Positions 11,440 to 22,539 of a stretch of 64,000 nt of DNA are shown piece by piece. Both the position numbers and the translations under genes were made by a program. Positions within the stretch are counted from its first letter, which is position 1. Every line of letters starts with the position of its first letter. The notes under the pieces were generated by a model that did not search any database, was not told the origin of the DNA, and saw only the letters and a list, made by a program, of their open reading frames with translations. The DNA comes from Forficula auricularia (lineage: Eukaryota; Arthropoda; Insecta; Dermaptera; Forficulidae): the NCBI GenBank assembly GCA_024734495.1, contig JALMQS010000153.1, positions 15,298,789-15,362,788 on the forward strand, in the 5' to 3' direction.

Positions 11440-12000
11440 AGGGGGAGATTTTCAATTTTTAATGTGAAAAAATTTATAAGATTTTTAATAAATTTCTCAA
11501 TTTTTTTTTGTCTTTTAAATCTTTAATAGTTTCTGTCTCCGTAAATAATGGTCTGAGAGCCTTAAAACAAACGAATTTATAAGATTTTTTTTTAAATTTC
11601 TGAATTTTTTGTCTTTAAAATCTTTAAACGTCTATATCTCAGTAAATAATGGTCTTAGAGCCTTAAAACATTCAAAATTATAACATTTTTTTAAAAATTT
11701 CTGAAAAGATTTTGTCTTTAAAATCTTTAAACGTCTCTATATCCGTAAATAATGACCTAAGAACCTTAAAACAATCGAATTTATAAGATTTTTTAAAAAT
11801 TATTGAAATTTTTTGTCTTTAAAATCTTTAAACGTCCCCTAGTAGCACAATGTTTCAAACTATATAGTAACTATATTGTCCCTATATAGATTTTGAGAAT
11901 CTATATAGCCACTATATAGTTTGAAACATTGTGCTACTAAGGTCTATATCTCCGTAAATAATGGTCTGAGAATTTTCAAACAATCGGATTTATATTGTAT
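11440..12000. repeat. 103-bp tandem repeat interrupted by a MITE
   Basis: The phrase GTAAATAATGGTCTGAGAGC (or close variants) recurs at 11541, 11642, 11745 and 11954. Each unit also holds TTTATAAGATTTTT and TTTGTCTTTAAAATCTTTAA. Spacing is 101-104 bp, except the last interval (209 bp), which is enlarged by the MITE at 11842-11937. There are about 4.5 diverged units. Confidence 0.85.
11842..11937. mobile_element. 96-bp near-perfect palindromic MITE (TA target)
   Basis: The termini GTAGCACAATGTTTCAAACT and the inverse AGTTTGAAACATTGTGCTAC are flanked by TA on both sides. The whole element folds on itself around 11890. It interrupts a 103-bp tandem unit, so it is younger than the array. Confidence 0.85.
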
Positions 12001-12377
12001 CTATGTTATTCGATTTCTTCGCCAATTGTGAATCGATTTTGATGATTTTTTGCATTGGATTCATTATAGTTTGGTTAATTTGGTCGTTCTAATGATATGA
12101 TCAATGACAAAATAGCGAGGCCAATTCATATGAGCATATAATCGAAATTATAATAAAAAATATTTTATAAAAAAACACTCTTTCGTTCATTTAAAACCCG
12201 CTAACGTTTCGGGATAATTCCTGTATTTATAAATTGAATTTTATTATCATTTTGTGATTCATTCACACGAATCTTTCTCTTACGAGATGCATGCAAGGTA
12301 TTATCTTAAGTCTCACTATTGTCAACATCACTAAAAAGAGAAAAATAAAAATAATTTTTAGAAAAAGAAAATAAAAA

Positions 12378-12772
12378 AAACCTACTTCAAAAAAATTAAA
12401 TGTAACAAATAAAATAATAGGAAATCAAAAATAAAATAAAATGCACTAAAAGGTATAAAATAATTATCTAATATCTACATGAAATCACCTTTTTGAAGTC
12501 GGTGCTAAACATAAACATTTTATGAATCGCACTCAACGGATCCATATGATCCATACCTAGTACGTTTGGCGGGTAATGAAGACAACATCGAGTAAGCTCG
12601 CTTATATAATTTATTTAGCACCGACTTCAAAAAGTGATTTCATGTAACAATTTCGACGTTTAGTTGTAACTAAATTAGATAATTATTTTATACCTTTTAG
12701 TGCATTTTATTTTATTTTTGAGTTCCTATTATTTTATTTGTTGCATTTAATTTTTTTGAAGTCGGTTTTATT
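12378..12772. repeat. Foldback of the 'GAAGTCGGT' family
   Basis: The arms are inverted: CTACTTCAAAAAAATTAAAT..GCACTAAAAGGTATAAAATA at the left and TTTTATACCTTTTAGTGCAT..TTTTTTGAAGTCGG at the right. Two further inverted blocks CACCGACTTCAAAAA / TTTTTGAAGTCGGTG lie nearer the centre. A second copy lies at 21125-21811. Confidence 0.8.
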
Positions 12773-13579
12773 TTTTTTTAATCTGTATAATTTGAGTTGG
12801 CAATGAAGCCAGTATTACAGCGAGCAAATTGCAACCTTGAAATCAAGCGTTAACGATTGATTTTCTTAAAATTTTTAAAATTTGTATTCGGATACCAGCA
12901 CCGAACAGGATTGTATTTTCCTTCCAGCCAATGAATGGCTTCCAGTATTACAGCGAGAATTGGAGCCTTGAAAAAAAGTATTAAAAGGGAAATCCTTGAA
13001 GTATCGAATTGAAAGATTTTTTCTAATTCGAGCAAACAGGTCGGAGTTTGTTTACGAACAAGTGTGAGCTTGTTTTCGAACCTCTCGGTATACAATTAAA
13101 TCTATTCTAATTCCTATATTATAAACTCTAACTAAATACGTATATTAAAAGACATTCTCTTTTAAGATATGTTTTATATAAGATTGCTTTCTCTATTTAT
13201 TCTAATCACAAGCATTGTAAAATGTATACGAGTAAATGCAATTTGAGTCTTAATATTAAAACTAATTTGAATAAAAATCAATATAATTATTTTTATAATT
13301 ACTGAATCCGAGCTGTTATGCATGATTTTCTACATGTCAGAAGAGTTATATTCACCCTCTCGGGAATGTAATATCATCAATAGCACCTGGATTACATTAT
13401 TTTCTACATTATAAATATTATTTTTTATTGAGAAATATCAATAGAATTAGTATATTTTATATGCGGCCGAAAGCATTTGTTTTTTCATTAAATGTGGCCC
13501 GTTTAAGCCAAAAGGATGGACACCGCTGTTATAGAGTATTTCATTTTGATAGTTTTTTTTAGCTTGAAAATCTTATAAT

Positions 13580-13955
13580 TTCAATTTTTAAACCGCCCCC
13601 CTTAATTTTTGGTTCGATTACAATCAAAATCAAATCAGCTCTTAATCACAAGGCAACAAAACTACATCAGAAATTTCGTTTTGAAATTCAGACTAGTTTT
13701 TGAGCTAGCGCGTACACAATATTTGCTAACGTACAACAGACATTTTTACAAAACAATTAATATCTCGTAAAGTATAATTTTTTCGATATTTACTCATAAG
13801 AGATATTTTGTAGACCAAAACGCCATGGTTTCGCACAATATTTTTTTTCAAAATAGTTTCAGCTGTTTTGAACATATTTCGAAAAAACGAAGCAAAAATA
13901 AAACAATTTTTTCATGCACGATAACAATTCTTTATCATACCCTGTATGGTAAAGT
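13580..13955 (-). mobile_element. Partial 'ACTTTACCAT' element, reverse orientation
   Basis: It shows AAATCAGCTCTTAATC, GTTTTTGAGCTAG, AATATCTCGTAAAGTATAAT, CCATGGTTTCGC and the end CATACCCTGTATGGTAAAGT, all reversed relative to 9866-10657. The other end is missing. Confidence 0.6.
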
Positions 13956-14038
13956 AAAAATGTAAAAAAGTCAAAAATAATTGGATGGTTTTTATTAACA
14001 TCTATTTTTATTTCTAATATATTTTTCTTTTGTTTTAG

Positions 14039-14168
14039 GTCTCCAAGAATTCACCAATTATTTAAGAAAAGAATACAGTCATGAAAATATTCGCTTTTGG
14101 ATGGCTGTTAATGATTTAAGGCGAAGTTCTCAATCACAAATTCAGCGGAAAGTTAGAGAAATATTTGA
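14039..14168 (+). CDS. R7-type RGS protein, exon of the RGS box (first half)
   Basis: A 130-nt internal exon between acceptor ..TTTTGTTTTAG and donor GTAAGTAAA. It reads GLQEFTNYLRKEY then SHENIRFWMAVNDLRR and ends in KVREIF plus two bases of the next codon. EF..L..E.S.ENI.FW is the hallmark of the RGS box, the roughly 120-residue helical bundle that speeds GTP hydrolysis by G-alpha subunits. It enters in phase 1, so an upstream exon must supply the first base of the glycine codon; that exon and the DEP and GGL parts expected of R7-RGS proteins are not in the window. Together with 20375-20597 the sequence is closest to RGS9/RGS11/RGS7. The partner G-beta-5, membrane anchor and signalling role are known for the family, not shown here. 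Confidence 0.95.
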
Positions 14169-14268
14169 GTAAGTAAAAAAATTAATTAAATAATAAAAAT
14201 CAATAGGCAAATTCTTATTATATTGAAATAATTTCTTGATTATTAAGGAAGTTTTTTATAGCTGTAGT

Positions 14269-14555
14269 AATTTATTTGTTTAGGTTTAAAATAAGAGACG
14301 TGCAGCTTCAATTTTTTCGTTTTATTTATCAATTCCCACTAACGTTTCGATCATTGGTTATGGGCATCTTCTGAGCTAAACAATAGAACAATATTAATAA
14401 CAACAAATCAGTCTCGCCCGAGCACATAATCAATTAAAATTTTATTTTTCTGCTTACCGGGAATTAGTCAATATTAGTTGTTAGTGGAAATTGATAAATA
14501 AAAAGAAAAAATTGAAGCTGTGCGTCTCTTATTTTAAGCCTAAACAAATAAATTT
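14269..14555. repeat. Foldback with AACGTTTCG motif
   Basis: The left arm 14269-14345 (TGTTTAGGTTTAAAATAAGA, CAATTTTTTCGTTTTATTTA) is inverted at 14485-14555. Near the left arm is CACTAACGTTTCGATCATTG followed by GCATCTTCTGAGC, whose minus strand resembles the end of a hammerhead ribozyme of the Penelope-like type (see findings). No ORF. Confidence 0.75.
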
Positions 14556-15419
14556 CTTGATTGTTTTTCGTATTGAATAAATACAATTGTTTTATAAAAC
14601 AATCTCAAAACGTTTATTAAAAATCCAAATGTTTCGAGGAAATTCTCTCATATTAACGGAAATTTGGAAAAAAGTTACTTAGAAAAAGACAAACTATTTA
14701 TTCTTATTATATTCTTATCCAACTAATGGGATAATATCGCCATGGTTGAGTAGTCAGTATATATTCATGCCAACTCTTTCACTTCTGTAAAGATGCCACT
14801 TCCCATATGCTTCATTAGATATCTAGGGAAAATATTCTATATGTCTTTCCTTCCTCTTTCATTTCCTACCACCTCTCTAAAATATCTCTTTACGTTAATA
14901 CTTTCACGAACTTCCTCATTTATACTGCATCCTTCTCCGATAGCAATTGTTCTCGAAAAGGTATAGGGCTAACAATATAGAAGTTACTGGAGAGATCACT
15001 GGTGCTAGAGCTAGAGATATTTGGTGTGTTATTTATTCGAGGCTATAAAGGCATGTAATCATCTTTATCAATTCAATTTTTGAAAAATATTATTTTCTTT
15101 AACAATAAAATAATAAAATTTTATAGGGAATTTATTATAATTATTTTAGCTATAAAATTCCAATTGTATGATAACCTCAGTAACTACGTAAAAAAAAGTT
15201 GAATTTCTATTAGAGGTCTTCAATTAAGAAACAAAGATTTTCTACGTAGACCTTTCATGAGTGGAAAAATTATGATTTTTTAAAATACGTATACTATATA
15301 TGTACGTATGTATGAAAAAATGGACATATCCTTTAAATGACTTAATATCTCGAAAAGTAGAAATACGAGAAATATCATAGTCTCGAAATAAATAAATTTA
15401 TGGGAAATTAAAGGGGCCA
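14556..15419. other. Intron, no gene recognised
   Basis: AT-rich single-copy-looking DNA. No exon with matching splice sites was recognised. Confidence 0.35.
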
Positions 15420-15945
15420 ATTTTATAATTTAAAATTTTATTTTTCTATCATATTCGATAAAATGATCATAAGGGGGACCCTTTGCTATATTTTCTTCAT
15501 TTTTGAAGAGTGCAAAAGGTAATTTTTTTAAGATATTTGAAATAAATTTTATCCATTCATCTCTATATGAAATACTGATTGAAATAATAGTAAGATTTAA
15601 AAGAAAATAAATTTTATTTTTCTATCAATATCGATAAAATGATCATAAGGGGGACCCTTTGCTATCATTTCTTCTTTTACGAAGGATTAAAATAGTAATA
15701 TTTTTAAAGATATTTCAATTAAAATTAATCTTTATATGAAATACTGATTGAAATAATAGTAAAATTTAAAAGAAAATAAATTTTATTTTTCTATCAATAT
15801 CGATAAAATGATCATAAGAGGGGACCCTTTGCTATCATTTCTTCTTTTACGAAGGGTTAAAATAGTAATATTTTTAAAGATATTTCAATGAAATTATATC
15901 CATTGATCTCTATATGAAATACTGATTGAAATAATAGTAAAATAC
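15420..15945. repeat. About 170-bp tandem repeat, three units
   Basis: GATAAAATGATCATAAG followed by GGGGACCCTTTGCTAT recurs at 15457, 15633 and 15802 (spacings 176 and 169). Each unit ends with CTCTATATGAAATACTGATT or a close variant and GAAATAATAGTAA. The later two copies are the most alike. Confidence 0.85.
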
Positions 15946-15964
15946 TTAAGTGGGAAATAAATTA

Positions 15965-16201
15965 AACCGAATTTATCGCGCGAAGAATTTACCACTGCTC
16001 GAAGCCCCTAAAACCTTAGTAAATTGGATATTGAATTGTATCTAAGTTTCTGAGATTGGCTCGTGATCCCGGCTTCTTTTCCTTCTACTCTGTTCTTTTC
16101 ACGATGGATGGGCCAGCCCATACAGGCCTCTAGGGGATCCACCTTCTGGTGTATCTCCTTCTCACATCAATATCATTAAAAAAAAAAAAAAAAAAAAAAA
16201 A
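15965..16201. repeat. Probable 3' tail of a non-LTR retroelement
   Basis: A relatively GC-rich stretch (GATGGGCCAGCCCATACAGG, CTAGGGGATCCACCTTCTGG) runs straight into 25 A residues at 16177-16201. A compositionally distinct block that ends in poly-A is typical of a 5'-truncated LINE or SINE. No protein remains, so the family is unknown. Confidence 0.45.
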
Positions 16202-16514
16202 CTTACAAAAGACAAAGTTCATGAATCCGAAACAAGTTTTTATAACATACTAGTATATACCTAAGATTTTCGCAAATTCTTTTACTCTTATGATTTCTCA
16301 GAGAATCTCTATTGAGAAACTATTATATATATATTTATATTAATATTATATTATTATTATATTTTATTATCTAATAGGTATATGAAATTGTTATTAAAAA
16401 TGGGATCATATTAAAGAACACACAAATTTTTCGAGAATAAATGGTTACTTAAAATTATTTTTAAATTCTTCACATTTTTCATATAAAAGCAAATTCTTTA
16501 GCTAAATATTTGGA

Positions 16515-17200
16515 GTCCCCATGGGTGAAAAGACATCCTCTATAATTTCAGAAATAGTTACGCAAAACTTGGAATATTCAATAATTAGTAAAATACCTTT
16601 CAAAATTCCTCATTTAAAAGATATATTGATGACATTTTTATACCATTACCTTACAATAAAATAGAAAGTACATTAAAGAAATACCAATAGTTTTCATAAC
16701 GAATTACATTTCACTTTTGAAAAGTAGAATAACATAATAATTCGTTAAGTTTTTGTATATGAAAATGATAAGATAAGGTAATAGTTTAGATTGGTTTCGT
16801 AAGCCAACATGGGGATATTTTAATTTTATGTCTAGCCAATCTAGTTGTCAGAAAAAATAATTACTGGACAAATAAAAACGAGTTTAAAGTTATCAAATGA
16901 TAATTTTAATAATAACATTGAAACTATTAGAACAACATTTATTAGAAATCTTTCTAACAAATCATTTGTCAACTTTTTTCTTTGAAAAAAATTAATGAAA
17001 ATAAAAATAACTCTCTTTCCCACACATACAAGTGTTATCCGAATATATTAATAAAATATTATTATTAGCCCATAATATTCATGCTACTTCTAGAGCAAAC
17101 AATTTACTTTCATTCCTTAAATCAAAATAATTTAGTAAGGAAAACATTAATTTTAAAAATGATCGAAATTTTAAACAACAAAAAATTAATTAACAAAAGG
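16515..17200 (+). pseudogene. Penelope-like reverse transcriptase relic
   Basis: In shifting frames the conceptual product reads GVPMGEK..ISEIVTQNLE, then RYIDDIF (the YxDD catalytic motif), then a run with WFRKPTW. The order PMG / RYIDDIF / WFRKPTW is characteristic of Penelope-like elements (known for the family). The reading is broken by at least one frameshift just before RYIDDIF and by many stops. No intact GIY-YIG domain was seen. It is a dead retroelement inside the host intron. Confidence 0.65.
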
Positions 17201-17221
17201 TCAAACTTTTCATAAGTCTGC

Positions 17222-17631
17222 TGAATCTTAAGTCTGGACCAAGATAGAATGAAAAATATGTGATCCATCTATGATCCAGCATCATTTCGTGATTAGCCCG
17301 CATGACGCTTTATATCAAACACTGATATGGATCACCAAATGGATTTGTAATCTGAGATATTATATATTCAATCCCCCAGTCAGCGCGCTCGATCTGTTAT
17401 CACGTGTGTGAAACTTATGATTAATTGATGGCATTTCTTCCAAAGCACTACCGTGTCGCACAGAGCGAGGCGCGCTGGACTGGGGGATTTACTATGTAAC
17501 ATCTCGAGATTGCAAATCCATTTGGTGATCCACTATCGAGTGTTTGATATAATAAAGTGTCATGCGGGCTAATCGCGAAAATGATGCTGGATCATATGAT
17601 GGATCATCTTTTCAGTCAGACTTAAGATTCA
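17222..17631. mobile_element. 410-bp foldback MITE
   Basis: The ends are inverted: TGAATCTTAAGTCTGGAC at the left and GTCAGACTTAAGATTCA at the right. The whole element is an imperfect palindrome, for example GGATCACCAAATGGATTTGT at 17334 and its inverse around 17513-17532, and AATCCCCCAGTC.. with its inverse GACTGGGGGATT around 17480. It is more GC-rich than its surroundings. No ORF. Confidence 0.85.
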
Positions 17632-17649
17632 ACATTTGAATCATTAATA

Positions 17650-19903
17650 AAAAATAGACTAAGCTGGTGGCTGGAGAATAAATTATTGTACCCCAGCCAT
17701 CAATTTGGATTTAGACGAAATAGAAGCACTATGGACAACCTTACATTTCTCACAAATAATATCTATTCAACATTTGCAAGAAGGGAATATTTAACGGCTG
17801 TATTCTTAGACATATCAAATGCTTATAACAATGTTGACCTAAATTGCTTAGCAAAAATTATGAATAAATTAAACTTGCCCAATAAACTAACTAACTGCAT
17901 ATTAAAATTATTTAATGAAAGAAAAATATATGTTAAAAATGACAATCAATTAGTAGGTCCAAGCTATATATACAAAGGCATTCCACAAGGGGCCGTGCTA
18001 AGCCCAATATTATATGCTTTATATACCAAGGTATTAGAAGAAGGGATCAGCAATGAAATTAAAATTATCCAATATGCTGATGACATTTACATATTCACAA
18101 GCTCCAAGTCTGCAGATATATAATGCTAATTTAATAAATAACGAACTTAAAATAATCCTAGAAAAACTAAACAATCTGAACTTGGAAATTTCAGAAAGTA
18201 AAACCGAAGTAATGATTTTCACTAGAAAATATACATCTCACAATTCTCCCCCTATAATATTAAATAATAAATCACTGAATTTCACTGAAAAAAACCAAGT
18301 TCCTGGGATTACATCTGGATCCCAAACTTAAATGGACCCACCATATTAATTATATAAAAACAAAATGCGAAAAAGGGATAAATATTTTAAAAATGACCAA
18401 TCGGACATGGTGGGGAGGACACCCCTCTATCTGCCTAATGATTTATAAATCTTTAATAAGGTCTATCATTGATTATGGATCTATATTATATGGGAATGCG
18501 TCAAAATACGAGCTAGCTAATATAGACAGACTATAATATAAGGCCATAAGAGTATCATTGGGCCTTATGTTGTCAACACCAACAAATAGTCTCCTGGTAG
18601 AGGCTGGTGAACTACCCCTGAAATTTAGAAGAAATAATTTAACTTTCAAATTTTTACTCACCAGAATAAAAAGAGATGAATACGATCCAGTTATCTCTTC
18701 AGTGAAATATTTCGACAATTTTAGCTCTAATTGTACCTACATACCCAACATATATAAAATATTTCAATCTATGTCATCAATTCCTAATAAAATGCAAATA
18801 GATAGATATATTAACTTTGAAAAATTATATACAGCCTCATTTGTAAATATTAACATTGATATCAATACCTTTAAAAAGGGAGATTTAAATCAAAATGAGA
18901 TCTTTAAAAACTAAATCAAGAGTTTTATAATCAGTACAATATATTCTTTACAGATGGTTCAAAAGACACAGCAAATGATTTGGTAGGGTATGCATTTGCA
19001 TGCCCTAATATAAATATATTTAAACAATTTAAGATGGAACCAGAAAACTCCATATACTCAGCAGAGGCATATGCCCTGTTGAAATGTTTAGAATATATTA
19101 AAAATAACAACATAAAATTCAATTTAATATGTACTGATTCGAAAAGTCTTACAGATGCTTTAATCAACAAAGATATTTTAAGATCAAATTATAATATATT
19201 AAAAATTTGTAATTTATTATATGATTTATTTATTAATAATAATACTGTAGACATTGTCTGGATTCCCGCACACCAGGGAATCATAGGCAACACAATCGCT
19301 GACTATGAGGCCAAGCAAGCCAGTAAACTCCCTACAGCATCAAATGAAAAAATTATATGGTCTGACTTCCTGGTAGTCCAAAAATGTAAATCATTGAAAT
19401 TATGGCAAGAAACGTGGGAAAAGGATACCAAAGGTCGACATTTATATAAGATTAAACCTACGGTGTCCCTATTACCATGGTTTAAAACAGTTAACATTCC
19501 ACGCAAAGCTATTACATCAATTTCAAGAATGAGGACTGGACACTCATCACTGAAGTTACATCTGCATCGAATTGGAGTGGTGGAGTCCCCATTGTGTAGG
19601 TGTGAACTTACCAGTGAGGGGCTCAATCATGTGCTGCTTGAATGTGAGCTAAACAAAAAGTGGACACAATTGCTATACTGTGAAATCAACGAAAGTGTAA
19701 AATTCCCAATAAATAGTGATTATCTTTTGTCCTTGTGTGAGTGCAGTGAAAAAGTTGTGATGGCTCTTCAGAGATTTGTACTAAGGGCTAGTGTAAATAT
19801 TTAAAATTATAAAATAATACAAAGAATGTGATTGGCTAAATGGTTCTGACCAAAAGCCAGGAAGGGGGAAAAAAACCTTCTCCCTTTAAAAAAAAAAAAA
19901 AAA
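17650..19903 (+). pseudogene. 5'-truncated I/R1-type LINE (RT + RNase H), inactivated
   Basis: A non-LTR retroelement polyprotein in several frames. 17686-18120 gives HQFGFRRNRSTMDNL, FLDISNAYNNVD, GIPQGAVLSP and QYADDIYIF, the reverse transcriptase core with its YADD motif. A stop at 18121 and frameshifts at about 18120, 18300 and 18540 break it; fragments continue with FLGLHLDPKLKW and SIIDYGSILYG. 18930-19804 reads FFTDGSK (across a frame change), CTDSKSLTDAL and WIPAHQGIIGN, the RNase H motifs, then a CxC..H..C cluster near CRCELTSEGLNH. A short 3' UTR ends in a poly-A run at about 19887-19904. Presence of RNase H points to the I superfamily. The endonuclease and ORF1 are missing. Confidence 0.9.
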
Positions 19904-20374
19904 AAAGAATCAACAGACTGCAATAGCCTCAACCATCAGTAGTCTCGCGATATATATATATATCTTGCTTAAAAACGCGATCAAAAACAATTCTCTTTAA
20001 TATGTTAATTATTCTTTAATATATTAATTAGAAAATTATTTAGGTCAAATTTTGACTGTTTTTCTGATATTTATCATACATTTTTAAGAGAGAAATAATT
20101 TTTCTTAAATATTTATATTGTTTTATTTTTATTCAATCGATATTCATCTCCAAGACTATCTATATCATTGTCTATTTTCAATATATATTTTATTTGTTAA
20201 TATTTTAAAGCAACTATTTTTCCAAAATACATTGATAAAGGAAGAATTTCTGCGGAAACGTTTCGATCTCTAATAAACGAATTGAGATTGTTTTATGAAA
20301 TCGTATTTATTTTTATTTACATTATATTTAGAGAATTATTTAATAAATTCTCCGATTGGTTGATTATTTTTTAG
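19904..20374. other. Intron 5' of the second RGS-box exon
   Basis: AT-rich, with a (TA)n tract near 19950-19962. The segment at about 20106-20290 is duplicated downstream at 24505-24790. The acceptor sequence TGATTATTTTTTAG precedes the exon at 20375. Confidence 0.5.
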
Positions 20375-20597
20375 TGAATTTTTGGCACCTGGGGCACCTT
20401 GTGAAATCAACATTGATGGCAAAACCATGGAGAAGGTTCATCAGGAACTACGAAATCCAACTCGATTTACATTTGACGCTGCCAGCGATCATGTCTTCAC
20501 ATTACTTCTAAAAAAGGATTGTTATCCCCGATTTATCCGAAGTGAGCAATACAAACAGTTGCTGGCTTCGGGCATCCAGCCCCTACAAAAGAAAAAG
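20375..20597 (+). CDS. R7-type RGS protein, exon of the RGS box (second half)
   Basis: A 223-nt exon. Its first base completes the codon begun at 14168 (GA+T), giving ..REIF-DEFLAPGAPCEINIDG, then KTMEKVHQEL, FTFDAASDHVFTLLLKKDCYP, RFIRSEQYKQLLASG and IQPLQKKK. The spacing and the motifs FLAPGAP, INIDGKTM, FDAA..H.. and YPRFIRS.Y match the C-terminal half of the RGS box in RGS9/RGS11-like proteins. The asparagine/aspartate-containing loop and the final helix contact G-alpha switch regions in the family. The donor at 20598 (AAG|GTATCC) leaves phase 0, whereas the next recognised exon (27740) expects phase 2; read-through would stop at 20637. So an intermediate exon is missing from my model. 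Confidence 0.95.
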
Positions 20598-20731
20598 GTA
20601 TCCACTTTATTTTTAATATCCGTAATTATAAATCTATAATATTATATAAGTCGATTGGTCATTCTTCTTATTCTTTTTTAAAACAAAATAAAATTATTTT
20701 TCATTTCTTTTAATTATATTGATGCGAGAAG

Positions 20732-21080
20732 GGGCCTATTGTATGTCGGTTGGAAAAGTTTTTGTAAAAGTTGACAAATAGTAGAATTCACCTTGTGCAC
20801 GGCCGGATAGCCAATCAGATGGCTAGCACTTTCATCTGATTTGCCATCCCGCCGGGCACAAGATGGATTCTAAGGTTTTACCGAGGGGTAAACCGAGATT
20901 GGATTTAGGTGTACACGTCTTTGGAATTATTTTGATATTTATTAGATAATGCCCCTTCACCTATTGTCTTCTACTTGTAAATGGAAGTAGGTGTACACGA
21001 TATTAGGTCGAGGTTCACCCCTCGGGGTTTACCCTTTGTCGAATTTTTACAGACTTTGCCAACCGACATACAACTTGCCC
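20732..21080. mobile_element. MITE (GTATGTCGGTTGG ends) hosting two further palindromes
   Basis: The termini GGGCCTATTGTATGTCGGTT and the inverse AACCGACATACAACTTGCCC frame the element; subterminal AAGTTTTTGTAAAAGTTGAC is inverted at about 21036-21056. Inside are an inverted repeat at about 20792-20873 (CACCTTGTGCACGGCC..GGGCACAAGATGG) and a complete hAT-type MITE at 20882-21023. Confidence 0.8.
20882..21023. mobile_element. hAT-type MITE 'CGAGGGGT', copy 1 of 3
   Basis: The ends are CGAGGGGTAAACCGAG and GTTCACCCCTCG. The flanking 8-mers GGTTTTAC (20874-20881) and GGGTTTAC (21024-21031) match at 7 of 8 positions, as expected for a hAT target duplication. Sister copies lie at 23234-23388 and 45571-45723. 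Confidence 0.85.
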
Positions 21081-21124
21081 TAAGAAGATGCAACTCCCAT
21101 AAGCATGAGATTAAGAAAAAATAA

Positions 21125-21811
21125 AACCGACTTCAAAAAAATTAAATGCAACAAATAAAATACACTAAAAGGTATAAAATAATTATTATCTTATTTAGTT
21201 AGAACTAAACGACGAAATATTAACATGAAATTACTTTTGAAGTCGGTGGCAAACATATATCTTTTATGAATCGCACTCGGCGGATCTTACTTAGTACGTT
21301 TGCAGGGTACGCTCGCTTATAGGCATGGTTTGTTTGGCACCGACTTCAAAAAGTAATTTCATGTTAATATTTCGTCGTTTAGTTGTAACTAAATAAGATA
21401 ATAATTATTTTATACCTTTTAGTGTATTTTATTTGTTGCATTTATTTTTTTGAAGTCGGTTTTATTTTTTTCTTAAAAATTATTTTTATTTTCTCTTTTT
21501 AGTGATGTTATTAATAGTGATAATATCATCAGAACTTGACCAAATTAATATGGCACCATCCCTAAGATATTCCCTTTCCAATAAAAAAAGAATCATCGAA
21601 ATCGGTTCATAAACAAAGAAGTTAGGCCTGAACAAACCTAACAAAAAAGGTCTAATATCAATGAAAAAAATGGGACCAATCGGATGCTAGACCGAACTCA
21701 ATGCAAAATTTTTTTTCAAAATCGGTTCACTATTGGCGGAGATATGAGGTAACATAGACACAAAAAAAAATCAGTCGAATAGAGAACCTCCTCCTTTTTT
21801 AAAGTCGGTTA
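21125..21811. mobile_element. 'GAAGTCGGT' element, larger copy
   Basis: The left end AACCGACTTCAAAAAAATTA and right end CTTTTTTAAAGTCGGTT are inverted. A foldback segment at 21125-21462 is the counterpart of 12378-12772. It is followed by a non-palindromic segment containing AAATCGGTTCA twice and AGAGAACCTCCTCCTTTTTT. This AAGTCGG / CCTCCTCCTTTTTT sequence is a widespread insect repeat that I recognise but cannot place in a named superfamily with certainty. No ORF. Confidence 0.7.
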
Positions 21812-22539
21812 AAAAGAAAAATATTTTATGGGCTTGATTGGAGTAGAAGGTACCTGTGGACGCGGAACACAAAAGAAAAGGTGTGACCGGGCCTGAGAGG
21901 CCCGGCTTATGCGTTCTAGGGTTAAAGAACATACATTTTTTGGTTCAATGATTCAAATTACATTGGCCTCTTTTCGTAGTCGTGTTCATAGACGTATAGA
22001 TATATAATACCTATACTCAGGTGTGCTTCCTCAGTTTCATAAAAAGTAAACTCCCCCTCCTCCATTTTGTTCAGTTTTAAAAAGTTAGAAGAGCTTTATA
22101 TTTCCTTTTGTTGGAGTTATGAGACTTGCTGGTTTTATATTTAGCATATAAAACTAAAATGCAACAATTTTCAAACCACCCCATGTGGGTTACCTATGCT
22201 ATACTTGAATTCGTATAGGGTAATACTAAACAACATTTGAACAACATTTAGATTATTCCTAAAGAAAAATTCTAGCCTTGTACTGATCAAACGCCTGAAC
22301 ATAGGCAATCCACCCGTCACCTCTGCTTCAAGGCTGCGTAAAATTAAGGCTCTTCCGTAAAGTACTCGATAGAAGGTCTACAAAAAACGCCTGCTCCCGG
22401 GATGGCCAAAGACTTATGAATTCATTATTATTACTATTTATTTATTTATTTGTTATAAGAAAATTCAATTTAAAAAAATCATTTGACAAAAGATTTGTTC
22501 TTATGTAAATACATGTAAATACAAAAGATACCAAGATGT
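21812..22539. other. Intron, no confident feature
   Basis: A small GC-rich patch at about 21890-21920 (GGGCCTGAGAGGCCCGGC) and another at about 22290-22400 look repeat-derived. An 11-nt segment 22035-22045 between CTTCCTCAG and GTAAAC would have the right phase to bridge the RGS exons (see findings), but that is only a possibility. Confidence 0.35.

Larger units (their letters stand above)
11243..13528. mobile_element. 2.3-kb hAT-type element filled with nested repeats
   Basis: The left end CAGGGCTGTCCACCCCGCG, followed by GGGCCGCATGCGGCC, pairs with the inverted right end AGGATGGACACCGCTG. The same two ends recur at 50272 (left) and near 60866 (right). Within it lie a 103-bp tandem array, a 96-bp palindromic MITE and a foldback of about 395 bp. 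No transposase ORF is visible. A clear 8-bp duplication was not found, so the boundaries are probable rather than proven. Confidence 0.55.

Noticed and set aside
18980..19804. Host RNase H-like gene of 274 codons
   Set aside because: It is the C-terminal RNase H and zinc-cluster region of a broken LINE, with RT motifs upstream and a poly-A tail downstream.
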